The notes beneath the pieces were generated by a model. It was given only the letters and a program-made list of their open reading frames with translations. It did not search any database and was not told the DNA's origin. Made by a program: the position numbers and the translations under genes. Shown here piece after piece: positions 34,804 to 48,070 of a DNA stretch of 64,000 bases. Source of the stretch: Xylona heveae TC161 (lineage: Eukaryota; Ascomycota; Xylonomycetes; Xylonales; Xylonaceae). The stretch is from NCBI RefSeq assembly GCF_001619985.1, contig NW_017264207.1, forward strand, positions 402,093-466,092, in the 5' to 3' direction. Within the stretch, counting starts at the first letter, position 1; every line of letters begins with the position of its first letter.

Positions 34804-35936
34804 TTAGACCGCCGCATCGTCATCTTCCCACGGTAACCGCTCCGGAAACACTTCGACTCCTGAACTTCCACCAGTCCATCTCAGCAAGTGCATGACACTC
34901 GCCTCCAGGGCCTTCTCATGGGTATCACCTTGTACGTCTGATAAGTCTCCACATATATACTGCACCACACCATATGCATCTGCAGCTTTCCATGCGCGCT
35001 TGACTCTCTTCTCATGCAGTATTTTACCCGTGCCATACAAGTCGCTCTTCCACAGGCCGAACCCGCTCTTTGCTTCGGCCGCAACAAGAGTATCAGGGGG
35101 CGTTACTTCCGGGGGAGGATTGATGCCAATATACTCCACCCGTTCAAGTGGCCACTTGATAGCTCGGCAGTGTAGGTCGGTGAATCGTGCCCGCTTGAAT
35201 TCATGGGATACAATTACCAGGCGGGTAGGGTAGAAGCCTCTCAGCCGCCGGAAAAGGAGAAGAGAGAAGAGGACATTTTGGTAAGAGTCTGTGGCGAGAT
35301 TCTCGGCAGTGACTGCGGACTGATCTATAGTCGTTGTCGTAGTCTTTGGGAAGTATTCATTTGCTTGTGCGAGATTCTTTTAAGAGGGTTAGTGGAAGGA
35401 TGTTACAGTGAAGCAACAGATGAGGCTGGAGCCTTCAAGGTATAACATTGAGGCATACCAAATAGGATTGTCCCTCCGCTAGAGCACCTGCAGCGGCTTT
35501 TGTAGGGCCACTGTGATTATCGCGTCAGCTTGCTGCTGTGGCGGAAAAAGGGCCCCGCAGGCACGGCGATTGAAAGAAGGCCAAGCATTCGAGACTTACC
35601 CTGAAAATACGAGCAGACTCCCTGCAGGAGCCTGACTTAGTGCCTTTATGCCGGCTTTGATGTGCTCAATGTATATTGGTGTTTCGCCTTTTTGAAACGG
35701 CTCAATCAGCCTACGTAAAAATGTGGTTGGTTAATGGTTTAATGTCAAATGTGCATAGTGATGGAACGTTCTATTGAGGAGGGGTGACTTTGAAAAACAT
35801 GCAGAGACCAAGGTCATTATTAGTGGAGCAGATACCATTCTGATTCATCCCAGCCATTTGACGGCCCTCCAAGCCATATGGCATGGCAGCAGACTATAAT
35901 GAGCTCAGCAGCATTGCCTTGAGGATTAGATTCCAT
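34804..35936 (-). CDS. DUF218 (YdcF-like) domain protein
   Basis: Predicted 278-aa protein with exons 35936-35836, 35710-35600, 35510-35459 and 35376-34804; all phases join. The N terminus reads [14 protein letters not shown] and is followed by [27 protein letters not shown] with the GG(x)T/S loop, and EGQSYLNLAQAN. Then come [20 protein letters not shown] (the E..A.ds.eN segment) and [22 protein letters not shown]. This is the full DUF218 series. The fold is Rossmann-like; bacterial YdcF binds S-adenosylmethionine and others act in envelope metabolism, but the fungal role is unknown. No transmembrane segment is obvious. Confidence 0.85.
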
Positions 35937-36796
35937 TGGATGTGTTGAGTATGGTCCTAATCACAGCGAGTTATGTTGTGAATGAAGTTCACTGGAAAGC
36001 AACCGAAAAGCATGAAAAGGCAGTGAGTGACCTGGAGGGGCATAAGATTGACAAATCGATTCCAAAATATTCTTCTACTGAGAAAACCGGCTTAAGTTCT
36101 ATTTAATTGAGAATATCACCAGACTTGTTATAATTCTGGTTCTCTTTTGCAGAGATGACTATACACTCAGATTGAAGGTTGAGGAAGTCCGCGCCAGGGC
36201 TACAAAACTGACTACCCGAATAGGAAACTTATACATAACGGTTATATCGTGGACAGCTGCAACGACCGTTTTTAAACCAACCAGGAAAAGGATTGAAAAC
36301 ACCACCCAAGATCTCCTCTTCAGGACAGTTTTGGCGCATAATTAAACTCGAGACGTCGAACGAGAAACGATTGATTTCCGAGAGCAGTAATTTTCCAGAC
36401 GCTTGTGCCTGAATGGAAAGTTTCCGAAGCCCAGCGACCTGTCATGACATCACCCCACGCAGAACTCAAATGTGAAATATCATAGCGACATCATACCTAC
36501 GTTGCCGCGCCCCATGGGCCCCACGACAAGTCCCTTGACGGCACCAAAGCCCCACGATTCTGACCTCACTTGATCCACAGCTGTTTAGCGGAGTAAGAAA
36601 TCACTCTATAATCTGTTCACAAGAGAAGCATAAATTCCAGCTTATTCCCTCTAGCCTAGCTCTCTTTTCTTTCTGCAGAAAACCAAATCCAGGAACCATT
36701 TCTCTCTAGGCTACTATCTCTTTCGGCTTAGCCTTATAGCCTCCTCACTCTCCACGAAAAGAATTTTTTTTCAATTCTCAATTACATATTATCATA
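35937..36796. promoter_or_regulatory. divergent promoter region (DUF218 / 123-aa protein)
   Basis: 860 bp shared by two divergent genes. A CTATAAT box at 36605-36611 and long CT-rich tracts (36650-36745) stand 50-190 bp upstream of the plus-strand ATG. Such tracts are typical of strongly expressed fungal genes. Confidence 0.45.
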
Positions 36797-37238
36797 ATGT
36801 CTGCCGAATACCAGGGAGAGGACCCCCTCGTCATTGCTCAGAAGGCTGAGCGCGACCTCAACTCCTACCAGGCCAAGACTGGTAAAGGCCAGCAGGGCAG
36901 CTCTGGTATGGGCACATTTTATATATATCGCCACTTGGAGTGAGATGGGAAAGCTAATGAGTTGAATTGTTACAGTCACCGAGTCTGGTGTTGATGAGGT
37001 CAAGGCCTCCAAGTTCCCTGGCGCCGACGTTACCTATGGCTCTGCTGCTTCCGGCTCCGGCGACAACCGTGAGATTCCCGTCGAAGAGGGCGGTGAACTG
37101 AAGGGTGGCAGCACTGGTATGCCTACCAAGGCACGCGACTTTGAGGGCCCTGGTGGTCCCGAGACCAAGCAGGCCCAGTACGAGGAGACGAACCCTGGCA
37201 ACGACGAAGTCCGCGCCAATGTCAGCAACCAGCTGTAA
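36797..37238 (+). CDS. small conserved disordered protein, unknown function
   Basis: Predicted 123-aa protein with exons 36797-36905 and 36976-37238. It is hydrophilic, Gly/Glu/Ser-rich and lacks Cys, signal peptide and membrane segments. The segments GEDPLVIAQKAERDLNSYQAK, ESGVDEVKASKFPGADVTYG and GDNREIPVEEGG match a pattern I remember from short Pezizomycotina proteins without known function. The composition would suit a stress-protective disordered protein, but that is only a guess. CT-rich upstream tracts and codons ending in C suggest good expression. Confidence 0.85.
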
Positions 37239-37775
37239 GCTCTGACTTTGAGGAATCGAATCGAATCGATGATATCCGATGCGGGTCGCCGCGTCTCTTG
37301 CATATCCTAAAAAAAGTGACATCCTGGAAAACGGATGTCGACTTTTTAAAAATTTGCATTGAAATACTTTGCGGCGGGAACGAATTCACCCGTCGAAAAT
37401 TATCTGCCTGTATTTTATGGCTTAGTCACGGCACTTTTTCTCAGCCGTTGTATTATTAGCTCAGGAAGCAAAAATCACGATTAGCTAGTTTAATGATACG
37501 AGGTTACGACTCTCGAAAGATTATACTTGCTTTTATGGAAACGGTTGTGAGGATCAACAAAAGCAAATATTTCATTTGAATAGAAGTTAGGAGTGATGTT
37601 TATGGATATACGCATCTATTCGTAAAACTAGGTAATGTCTATAAACAAATGACCGCCCATCAAAGCAATTAGCAGAGCTCAAAAGAAGCCAAGCGGCAAA
37701 ACTATCCCATATGTACAATCAATCTTGAACAGTTTCAAAGTCTATATAAATCATATGCCGATTTTCGCACCCAAT
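37239..37775. other. convergent 3' flanks, no gene seen
   Basis: This is AT-rich sequence between two convergent genes. Nothing further recognised. Confidence 0.6.
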
Positions 37776-39207
37776 CTATATCGTAGGTCCCTTACTCGAG
37801 GCCGGAGGACTTGCACGGCCAACGGTTCCACTCATGACCTGCTCAACGAACCTAGTAGCCATCCGGACCATGTTTGCGACCGTCAAGTGAGGGACGCCCT
37901 CAACTATGTTGTCTTCCAAGAAAACAGTGTTCTTGTCACCAAAGACTGCACCGTCGGCCACAAAGGGAGGTGGTACCTCCCCATTCGGCACATTCAAGGT
38001 CCGCGAAACAACAGGCTTCTGACTCTTCAGCCAGGTGAGGAAGGGTTCAGCGCAGGAGTAAGGGACCAATTTGTCCGCGCCACCAGCCAGGTTAAGAATT
38101 GCCTTGCCTCCGAGGTGCTTGAGCAAGCGCTCAGAAGAAACAGCAGGATCGTCAGCCACGAGCTGGACTTTGTCGAATTCCTCCTGACCCGCGCCCGCGC
38201 CCGTGCCAGTCACGGCTTTCCGCCCGACCAAGAAGCCCGCGGGATCCCGCTCGACCACTGCGTCGATCAGGCTGTTAGGGAAATCAACGGAGCCAAGGAA
38301 CTTTCCTCCCGGAGGCAAGCCGGATTCACATGTCTTCAGGCCTGATCGATCTGCCCGGTCGGTCATGAGGCGGATGTAGTCGCAACAGCCGACAATCACG
38401 CAGCCGGCAGACACACGTGGGTCGTGCAGCAGCATGTGCCAGGTGGCGTGGCCTCCGAGAGAAATACCCATGGCGAGATTGTTGGTAATCTGAATCTGAG
38501 AGCCATCTTCTGAGGGGGGGAAGATGTAAGAGGGCAGATGAGTGAGGAGTTGAGAGGCGTCAATTGAGGTACCATCTGATTAGAGGTCAGTTTGAAGATG
38601 TTCTCAATCTTTTTAGATTTTTCCAGGGTTTTGCATGAGAGTGGCCAAACAGCGAAACAGAAGATATGAATGTGACAATGATGTGCATAGGTAGGTTGGG
38701 AAGAAAAATAACGCAAGTGGGTACGTCGTCATGGGACCGTAGCAAGCAATATTCAGAACGCAGTGATTCAATGCAAAACGAAAAGAGGGAAGGAAAAAAA
38801 AAATTAAATTGAAAGGAAAGTAGATAAAACTTACGGTAGATGGAAAACATGTTTTGTGCATGGCGCGTATCTCCTCCTCTCCAGGACTCATTGGCAAGTT
38901 CATCTTCCAATCGGGTGCCGTGATTCCGTTGATCGAAGGCAGCCGCGATGAGGCCTCGCCGGGGTGTGCCATCTGCTAATTCAATGCCGGCAGCGAGCTT
39001 TTCGTTCCAGTTACCGATGGCTTCTGCGGCGAGGGGGCGCATGTATTCCCAGGTCAACATGCGCGGGTTCAGCAGCCACAGACAGGCGACTTCGGTCACT
39101 TGTGGCGGCAGTTCGTCAAGACCAAAGACGGCGGTGCGCAGTCCCGAGATGGTGAACATCTTCTCGGAGACGACCTTGTTGGTCCCTTCAATGGCTGGAA
39201 TAGTCAT
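37776..39207 (-). CDS. alpha/beta hydrolase
   Basis: Predicted 390-aa hydrolase with exons 39207-38835 and 38575-37776. The nucleophile elbow is MGISLGGHA (Ser in GxSxGG). The acid is likely the Asp of GGADKLVP and the base the His of EGVPHLT, so the triad is complete and in the right order. AAFDQRNHGTR before it fits the strand-4 region of this fold. The core fits the dienelactone-hydrolase or prolyl-oligopeptidase-like esterases found as single-copy genes in many fungi. No signal peptide, so a cytosolic esterase is likely; substrate unknown. The intron (259 nt) is longer than most here. Confidence 0.88.
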
Positions 39208-40513
39208 TGTGATGTGCAATTGATGATGGTCCCGTATGCGTATGGCTCTTTGGTGGTGCAAAACTTCAACTGTGTCTTCCAAGGCCGCGATGAATTGAAC
39301 TCTGGAGGAAGCAGGATTCTGTGGCGTTGACTTTGCGGAAAGGATTTATCAGTATGGAAAATATATATACTGTATGTATGTATGTGTGCTTTTTTATCCC
39401 GCAAGGTGACCACACGCGCTATTATTTTCTTTTTGGCTTCGACTGATAAGCCAAAATGGTATGCTTAACGTAGACCCAGAGCGTCGCCTCGCTAAGTTTA
39501 TTAATAAGGAGGATAGGTGCGGTCGGAGATGAGTTCGTGGCGAGGCTGAATGAATTGATGCTATATGGCAGGGAGAAGTGATGGAGTTATAAGGCAGAGA
39601 AGCGATATATCACGATCAAAAGCTGATTCTAATAGAGTGTTCGATTGTTGGATTTCTGATATGCTATAGAAATTATGGACACCTGAGGAGACAATTGGGT
39701 TCTATTTTATATACATATGCTCCTTCTGCTCTCGCCATCTTGGCGTTTAGGATTTCTAACGCTCTCCTCTTCTCGGCCTTTGTCAATGTCCACTTCTCCG
39801 TCAACGGCGTCAACGGCGTCACCATCCCGGAGTCATTGACTGAGAAGAGCCTTACCGCCGAGGCGCATCATCAGTTTCTTTGGGTAGTCCGGTTAGTGAT
39901 TCCGAGTGCCTTCAGATTTGTGGGGATATCCCGGCATGAACACTGTGACGTGTGTCTATTTGTTTGTGGTTCAGGTAGTTTTTTCAAAACCCATCATTTG
40001 GGCCATCCAACACGGCTGTCACGGAATAATGTTTCTGGGCATGACAGTAGCCATGACGTACAGGGTCCAAGTTGCAAGGGTCAAGGTCGGCAAAGAATCT
40101 TTTGGACGGGACAAGGGGCAACGGGGGATATTGATTGCATAAGCGGTCGCTGGGGCTCTCTCTAGTTAACCTACAGGTAAAGCCTGCGAGGTATAATCCC
40201 CTACCGTAGTTAGCCTGTTAGGTACCTTAGTTACAGGGAAGTGGCCTTAACCCAGTTGAATTATAGGGGTTTTCCCTTTCACTACCTTACCTTAAAGGTA
40301 GGTACTTACGGTATTCCCACCGCCGAGCCCTGTTTAACGTCTTAGTTCATCACCGCCTTCCGAGACAGCGAGTTGCTGCCGAACACCGCCCGACCAAAGT
40401 CAACACCCCCCCTTGGGTCTGGAGTGGTTTTTCCGAATTTCGAGACGTTCGTCACTGCAGTACTCACTGTTTGGCCCATTGCTTGAAGTTCAGGCAATCC
40501 CCGCCAAACAGTG
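39208..40513. other. divergent promoter region (hydrolase / phospholipase D)
   Basis: 1.3 kb with no supported gene. The frame 39695-40165 shows no family features. The part 40165-40320 is dense in TACCTT/AAGGTA words, listed separately. Confidence 0.55.
40190..40320. repeat. cluster of TAAGGTA/TACCTTA words
   Basis: Several short palindromes occur: GGTACC inside TTAGGTACCTTAG near 40220, and TACCTT-A-AAGGTA near 40287-40300. They lie about 200-320 bp upstream of the phospholipase D start codon. They could be binding sites or simple sequence. Confidence 0.5.
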
Positions 40514-43500
40514 ATGTTTGGAACCGACAGTGCCGACGTGTCACCGAGGACGACAAGTCCCCTGACGCGTTCTCACGAGTCGTTGCATGCCGTCCATGCA
40601 CAGCACCAATCTCCTTCGGCCACGAACCCCAAACTCGCTCCGTCACCGCTGAGCTCGGAATACCAACCCAACGGGTCCCTGAACGGTGATGCTTCCCTGC
40701 GTCAACCTCCGTCCGACTCGGCCAAGCTTGCTCCGCCGCAAGATCCGACTCTCGCGGCAGTCTCGGAGCGTTTGAGAAAACATCAGGCATCGAACCCTCC
40801 GAACGGCAGGCTTCCTAATGGAGGACTTTCGGCAGGTCCGTCATCACAGCAACTGTCAAATGAAGCTCGCAAGGGAAAAGAGCAGGAGTCCATAAGGCAG
40901 GCAACAGATCGCGCAAGCAATCTCGATCATCTTTCAGCAGAGGATGCAACTTCCCCAGGCCGGCGAAGTGTCCAGTTCGCTCGCCGCCCCGTAACTCCAA
41001 GACAGTCGACGGAGCGGCCACGAACAAGGCCCTCGAGTCGAGACGCGGATTATGCCATTGCGGAATCGCCAGAGTCTTCTCCAAAAGAAAGGAAAGGCTC
41101 GGCCTCCTTGTTTTCAAGAATCAAGGCGTTTTCGCCGCCATCTCTTCTACAATCACATGGAAGGAGCCCAAGTGGATTTACCATCGGTGATGGTCTCATT
41201 GACGAAAATCCGACGCCAGCCCTCTCCCCAGCTTCTGAACGATATCCGAGTCGACCAATGAGCCCCGTGACGGACGAAGGAAGTGATGCGGATGCCGAGG
41301 AGAGCGCCACAGAAGGCGCCTCTGGAACTGCGACGCCGCGAAGAAATGGGCGAAGTCGAAGCCGTCGTGTTTCCTTTGACGGTCCGCATACCGCCCCGAC
41401 GACTCCCAAAGGACCATCGCGTGACGGCACTCCCGCGGCCTCGCCCGTCGACTACTTCCGGCCAAGCTTCCTCCGAAGACGAGCTACCATGACAGATGTG
41501 CCAGAATCAGAACGGCAGGGTGTATCTGAAGATGAGGGCCGCGATCGACTCGGTAAAGGTGGCGCATGGCGAAGGGGCAGCGCCTGGGTCCATATGGGTC
41601 GTGGCTTGAGTTACGCTGGTAACCGAAAACAAGATGGCGATGGCACAGAAGGCGGCGAGCCACGACGCCCAAGCAACTTTAGGCGTATCACTGGCTTTGG
41701 CGGTGGTCATTCCGACGCTCAGGATGGCTCGCCTGCGGGCTGGCGAGGTCGCGCCGAGAGAGCCCCAAGCCTCAGTGCGCAAAAATGGCGGCAACTGAAG
41801 GCCGGCTTGAAGATGATTGGACAAAAGAAGAAGGAAGAGAGCAAGATTGATTCAGCCAAATCGGCTGAACTCCTCGCCGAATTAACCGCCGGTATCCCTG
41901 CCGCCCTCATTTTTGCGAGCATGTTCCAGAGGGACGAACACGGGCACAAGAGGATCCCCATCCTGTTGGAACAGCTCAAAGTTCGCATCACGGACAGCAA
42001 GAAGATGGAGACGAGCGGTGATCGTCATGTGGTCTTCAGGATCGAGCTCGAGTACGGTAGTGGCCTGACGCGGATGAAGTGGATCATTCATCGAGCCTTG
42101 AGAGATTTTGCCAACCTTCACGTTCGATACAAGCTGCAAAACAGCACAGAAAAGTATATCCAGTTCAAAGAGGATTCGACTCGCGCAAAACTTCCTCACT
42201 TTCCTCGAAGTGCATTTCCGTACCTTCGCGGTGTCCGAGGGCTGGGCAGCGATGAAGAGGAGGATGACGAAGCAGACGAACAAAGCGCTCCTGAAGGTGC
42301 TCCCGCAAGACCAGGGAAGAAAAGGCAACAGCGGCGACCTTCGTTTGCGAAGCGGCGAAGATCTAGCATGCCTGGTGGGGAAACTGGGGCAGGCACCACA
42401 GGTGTTGATGGCCGAGCAGGCAGTGCAGTTGGCATTGGTGGTATGAGGAAAGATACTTACCATGAGCGCCAGCGAAGAAAGCTTGAACTTTATCTGCAGC
42501 AAATGATTCGTTATCTCATCTTCCGAGCAGAAAGCAATCGTCTGTGCAAATTCCTCGAGCTATCCGCCCTCGGCGTGCGCTTAGCTGCCGAGTCCAGCTA
42601 TCACGGCAAGGAAGGGTTCCTTATAATCCAGTCTGGCAAAGGCATTGACTTCAGGAAAGCCTGGAAACCAGGGATGGTGACCAGGAGGCACTCGCCCAAA
42701 TGGTTCTTGGTCCGACACAGTTACGTGGTCTGCGTCGACTCGCCCGAAGAAATGAACATTTACGATGTCTTCCTCGTGGACTCGGACTTTACGGTCAACA
42801 CCAAGAGGAAAAGACTACGAGACCAGAATGCCAAAGATCTCGCCAAGACCGCAAAGGATTCGGCCACTCCGCAACATCATCTACTGCGGCTCCAGAATTC
42901 AGAGCGCAAAATGAAGCTGCTGGCAAAGAATGAGAGACAATTGCACCAATTCGAAGAATCCATTCGATTCATGGCCTCAAACACCATCTGGTCGAAGAAG
43001 AACCGTTTCGACAGCTTTGCCCCTGTCCGTAGCAACGTCTTTGCCCAATGGCTGGTTGATGGCCGTGATTACATGTGGAATGTGTCTCGAGCAATAAGCA
43101 TGGCCAGGGACGTAATTTACATTCACGATTGGTGGCTCAGTCCAGAATTATACATGCGACGACCAGCCGCAATCAGCCAGAAATGGCGATTGGATCGCCT
43201 TCTCCAGCGCAAGGCGCAGGAAGGTGTCAAGGTATTCGTCATCATGTACCGAAACATCAACTCTGCAATCCCTATCGATTCCGAATACACAAAATTCTCA
43301 TTGCTTGACTTGCATCCCAATGTGTTTGTCCAGAGATCGCCCAACCAGTTCCGGCAGAACACTTTCTTCTGGGCTCACCACGAGAAGATTTGCATCATTG
43401 ACCACGCGGTAGCATTTATGGGTGGAATAGACCTTTGCTTTGGCCGATGGGATACGCCTCAACACCCCGTAGTGGACGACAAGTTGACCGGGTTTGAGCC

Positions 43501-46176
43501 GTCTGACATGCCAAAGGATGCTGACCACTGCCAGTTGTGGCCCGGCAAAGACTATTCGAACCCTCGTGTCCAGGACTTTTACGCCCTGGACAGACCTTAT
43601 GAGGAAATGTACGACCGAGCCCGGATCCCTCGAATGCCCTGGCATGATATTGCCATGCAGCTTGTTGGGCAGCCGGCGCGTGACCTGACGCGGCACTTTG
43701 TCCAGCGGTGGAATTACATTCTGCGCCAGCGAAGACCCACACGTCCCACACCGTTCTTGCTTCCGCCGCCGGATTTCAACGCGGCTGATTTGGAGGCCTT
43801 GGGTCTCCAAGGGACCTGCGAAACCCAGATTCTTCGCTCAGCATCCTGGTGGTCATTGGGAACACCTGACAGGACGGAGCACAGCATTATGAATGCTTAT
43901 ATCAAGATGATTGAGCAGTCGGACCATTTTGTCTACATTGAGAACCAGTTCTTTGTTACCAGCTGTGAAGTCGAAGGCACAAGAATTGAAAATCTCATTG
44001 GTGACGCGCTCGTCGAGCGTATCGTCCGTGCAGACAAGAATGGAGAGCCCTGGCGCGCAGTTATTATCATCCCGCTCATGCCGGGTTTCCAGAACACGGT
44101 TGACAGCCAAGATGGCACAAGTGTTCGACTGATTATGCAGTGTCAGTACCGCAGCATCTGCCGCGGTGAAGCATCAATCTTTGCCCGGCTTCGAGCGGCT
44201 GGAATTGAGCCGGAGGACTACATCCAGTTCTACAGTTTACGAAACTGGGGCAAGATTGGACCGGCCAAGCAGCTTGTCACTGAACAGCTTTACATTCATG
44301 CCAAGTGTATGATTGTAGACGACCGCATCGCGATAATTGGGTCTGCCAACATCAACGAGCGGTCAATGCTGGGTTCGCGGGACTCTGAAGTTGCGTGCGT
44401 TATTCGAGACACGGATATGCTTTGGTCTCGGATGGCCGGAGAACCGTACATGGTTGGACGTTTCCCGCATACCCTTCGCATGAGATTAATGAGAGAGCAC
44501 CTGGGACTCGACGTCGACGAGATTATGGAAGAGGACCGGCTAGCTGAAACGGAGGACCGCAAGTCTCAATGGGAGCGTGAAATGGATCGATTCCATGATG
44601 GGACGGCGGATTCTATTGCGTCAAATTCTACGCGCGAGAACAAAGAGACTATGGATAAGCTAGTAGACTCGCGGCACAAGGCTCAAGATGACATGCTGGC
44701 CAAGAACGAGAAGATGTTTAGCTTCAATCATGACGTTGACTGGGAACAGGAGAACAATCCCAATCTTCGGTCGAGCAAGAGGCTCACCGAAGATCCTCGG
44801 GTCCAGGGTAATCCAGCCCATGCAAAGGATGTCCGTGGCGACGGATTCGACCATATGAATGAGTGCAGCAAGGAAGCAATAAGCACGGCGCGCGACTCGA
44901 TCCACGCTGGTGATAATCGAGAGGTCTTGGTGACGAATGTGGCGGACGAAGGCAAGAGCCGTCGCCCTTCACCACCCAAGCCTCAGACACATCGTGAACC
45001 ATCAAAGACCTCTACAAACAAGGGCTCCGAGAGTTCCACAGGCAATGCAAGACTCCCACCTCCACTTCTAGTCAGGAGCACGACGGCAGAATTGGGTCTG
45101 CCCTTGCTCTCTCAACTCCCGCCTCTACCTGTAACAGACGACACCGACATTGGCGGACCTCCTATCCAGATATTCTCCGGCCGTGCTCCAGAGTTGGTCA
45201 ACCCCTTGGTCGCCGATATGCGGCGGCCTCTTGTTGAGCGTGACTGCATGCGGGACCCACTGAACGATTCGTTCTTTCTCGATACATGGCATGCCGTTGC
45301 CGAAAACAATACTCGTCTCTACCGCACAGTCTTTCGCTGCATGCCAGACAATGAAGTCAAGTCTTGGAAGGAGTATAAGGAGTATGCGGCCTACTCGGAG
45401 CGCTTTGCTCACGCACAGGGCTTAGGTCGGAGCAAGTCACGACTCGAGCGGGAAAATGCCATTAGAGCAAGCGGACCTCCCGGTGCAGGCCACACAGCAG
45501 AAAAGATTGCGTCGCTTGGCCCTATCGGCGAAAAGGTGCACGACGCAAGCGCGACATTCCTCGACAAGGTGCCAGGGAAGAAGAACAACCACAACAACGG
45601 AGCCTTTATGTCGGACGTTCGCGATCTCGCTGCTGCAGGAGACCGAGCACAGGCTGAGCGCGAAGCCCACGGAGCCAGCAAGTCGAGCCTGGTTCCGTCA
45701 CACTTGGGTGACGGGGAAGTTGCAGACGAAAAGTCGGCTACCTCGAGACCGTCTCAAGACAACCGCGGCGGTGAACCTCCCCATCGGACAATTACAATCA
45801 GCGAGAAGCAAGACTTTGAGAAGCCGCGCAAGGCAGCTACAGCGCCATTGCTCGGGGGCCCGCATGAACCGAGCGAGGCTAAGCTGAGCCACCATGCCAG
45901 CACCACCAGCGGGACTACTCGACGAAGGCGCCGAGCGACGACACGGAGTTCCAGACGCGAGTTCCAAGCCAGCGATGACTTGATTGATCTGAAGGATGCC
46001 GAGGAGCTCATGAAGATGGTCCAAGGCCATCTCGTCGTGTGGCCATACGAGTGGTAGGTGACAAATGAAACGAGACTGAGCTGTATTTACTAACGATTGT
46101 TTTTAGGCTGGCCCGAGAGGAACAAGGTGGCAATTGGCTGTACAGTATTGATCAACTGGCACCTCTTGAAATCTAG
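40514..46176 (+). CDS. spo14: phospholipase D (PLD1/Spo14 type, PX-PH-2xHKD)
   Basis: Predicted 1,869-aa enzyme that hydrolyses phosphatidylcholine to phosphatidic acid and choline. Exons: 40514-46053 and 46107-46176. Residues 1-430 are Ser/Pro/Arg-rich and probably disordered. A PX-like region (about 480-625, FRIELEYG...HRALRDFANLH) is interrupted by an acidic and basic insert. A PH-like region follows (about 695-765, GFLIIQSGK...YDVFLVDSDF). The two catalytic motifs are HHEKICIIDHAVAFMGG (near 955) and HAKCMIVDDRIAIIGSANINERSMLG (near 1261). The C-terminal 450 residues are again charged and low in complexity. The tiny second exon restores the end WLAREEQGGNWLYSIDQLAP, as in other fungal PLDs. 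The enzyme acts in membrane traffic and signalling; phosphoinositide binding by PX/PH is expected. Confidence 0.94.
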
Positions 46177-47112
46177 TAAGACTTTTGCATTCCTCCTTGA
46201 ATTCAATTGAAGTGATGAGACAAAGACTGACGATTCTCTAGTAATTAATGCCGTCATACATTTGCGCATAGGATATTCTCCGATCTCCGTATACACGGCA
46301 CATGAACCTTGTACTATACAACTATACGTACTCTTTTCCTTGCCGTCCACCTTTGTTCACGCCGCTGCTTTCCCTCGTGGCAGTTTACAGTTTCAGAAAG
46401 GGCGTCAGACACATTGTCTTGGATGTCTATAGGATTGGGTGGCTCTTGGCTCTCTTTTTGCTGTACACGATATCACCACCGATTCAGCATCAGTCTTCGT
46501 CTTTTTATCACCTCAATATCTTTTGGGTCCGCTACATATTCATGGTCTGCATTTCGTTCGGCGCTTCGGAATGGCACAGCACATGCTCGGCTGGTCTCAT
46601 ATCTCGTTACCCTCGCTGTTCTCTGACTCCTTTTACTATTTTTTCTATTGCTATCAATCTTTAAGATATTAATACCATTAGTTCTTGATGTTTCGTTTAG
46701 TACTAGGGGCTCAGGCAGCCATTATACACTTATTTGAAGTCGTTTGCAAATTGAATATACATAGTAATCTATATTCACTATATCATTCACAGTGTTTATT
46801 GTTTGATGCATTCGTGGAGTATTCATTGTATGATTTATTGTATGAGTTATTGCATACTTTATATTAACAGCGTAGTATTCATAGCCTTTAGCAGTTTGTC
46901 ACGCACGAGTGACAACCCAAGATTGGTGAATCTGCGTAGGATTTCGGGGTATTTAAACACCCCTGGACCGTGGATCCTATACCCCAGGGATATTTTGATA
47001 TTTTCTATCTTCCGGAACGCCTGAGGGTTGACGGTTGACGGTACACGCCAAATGTGTTTACCCTGCGATTGCCCTGGTAGAGCATGCTGCATGGGCTCAC
47101 AGCACTTTAGCC

Positions 47113-47164
47113 GTTGTCCTGTTGTCCTGTGGTTCTGTGGTCCTGTGGTCATGTAGTCCTGTGG
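47113..47164. repeat. 8-bp tandem repeat, GTGGTCCT type
   Basis: About six and a half degenerate 8-bp units, with variants GTTGTCCT, GTGGTTCT, GTGGTCAT and GTAGTCCT. Confidence 0.85.
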
Positions 47165-47310
47165 ATTAGGACAGGAGACAGGAGAAAAGAGACACTTTGC
47201 AATGAAAAACTCCAATGGACTCATAGTGGCCTGGTCTATCATTTCAAAACGGTTCCAAAACGGTTTCAAGGCGTTTCAGAATGGCGGATAAATTCCTCAA
47301 GACTCTCCCA

Positions 47311-47374
47311 GGTATCTAGGTATCCAGGTATCTAGGTATCCAGGTATCTAGGTATCCAGGTATCCAGGTATCCA
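47311..47374. repeat. 8-bp tandem repeat, GGTATC(T/C)A
   Basis: Eight exact-length units that alternate between GGTATCTA and GGTATCCA, the last three all GGTATCCA. The array starts directly after CTCTCCCA. Confidence 0.92.
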
Positions 47375-47420
47375 GGATATCAGGACTCAGCTCTCAGAAA
47401 TTCAGAATTGTTTCTTTCTT

Positions 47421-47448
47421 ATTTCACATTTCACATTTCACATTTCAG
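47421..47448. repeat. 7-bp tandem repeat, ATTTCAC
   Basis: Three perfect ATTTCAC units and a fourth ending in G. Confidence 0.85.
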
Positions 47449-48070
47449 CACGTTTCCGGATTTCCATTTAAATCTGGCACGGCATGTTCAGGCATCGCAC
47501 TTCAGAACTCTAGAAAAAATACTCCTCCCACTGCTAAATGCGAGTCAAAAGTCATAAGAGTGCAGTGAGTCTGACAAAGAACCGGCCACATGGAGTCTGG
47601 CGTAGCGGGGAGTCGGGGACTCGGGCACCTTTGGACCTGGGTATAATGTGCTGCGGTGCATCTTACTTTGCTCCATCATCTTACGGTTTACCGTCATCTA
47701 GGCTCTAGAGGATCAGCAATGTTGTCTCTATTACCCTCTCTTACAGGCAGGAATGTTGAAGTTTGTGGTAGACTTCCTCCAAAAGTTTACAAAAAAATAA
47801 ATAAATAACAAAAGCAAGTGTAAAGAAGTCGGTGGACCGTGGGCCGTTCATGGAAAATTCAAAAAGGAGAATATTCTGGCAGAACAAAGAACCTAGGACC
47901 CCAAGGAACCAAAACAAGAGGACAAGGAAAGGCTAGATAAGGAAGGTCCGAAGGAGCAAGACAGAAAGGGACATTCAGCCTGGCTCCTCGAGTCTACACA
48001 GGCTTCAGCAATTTGCAAGTTGCAACAGCTCATTACCTCAAACGACATATGAGAATGAAACCGTCCTGGA

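Noticed and set aside
39695-40165. 156-codon frame between hydrolase and phospholipase D genes
   Set aside because: No conserved motif, low complexity in part, and it lies in a promoter region.
46302-46672. Three overlapping hydrophobic frames after the phospholipase D gene
   Set aside because: All three frames are open because the stretch is T-rich; none has a credible membrane-protein family pattern.
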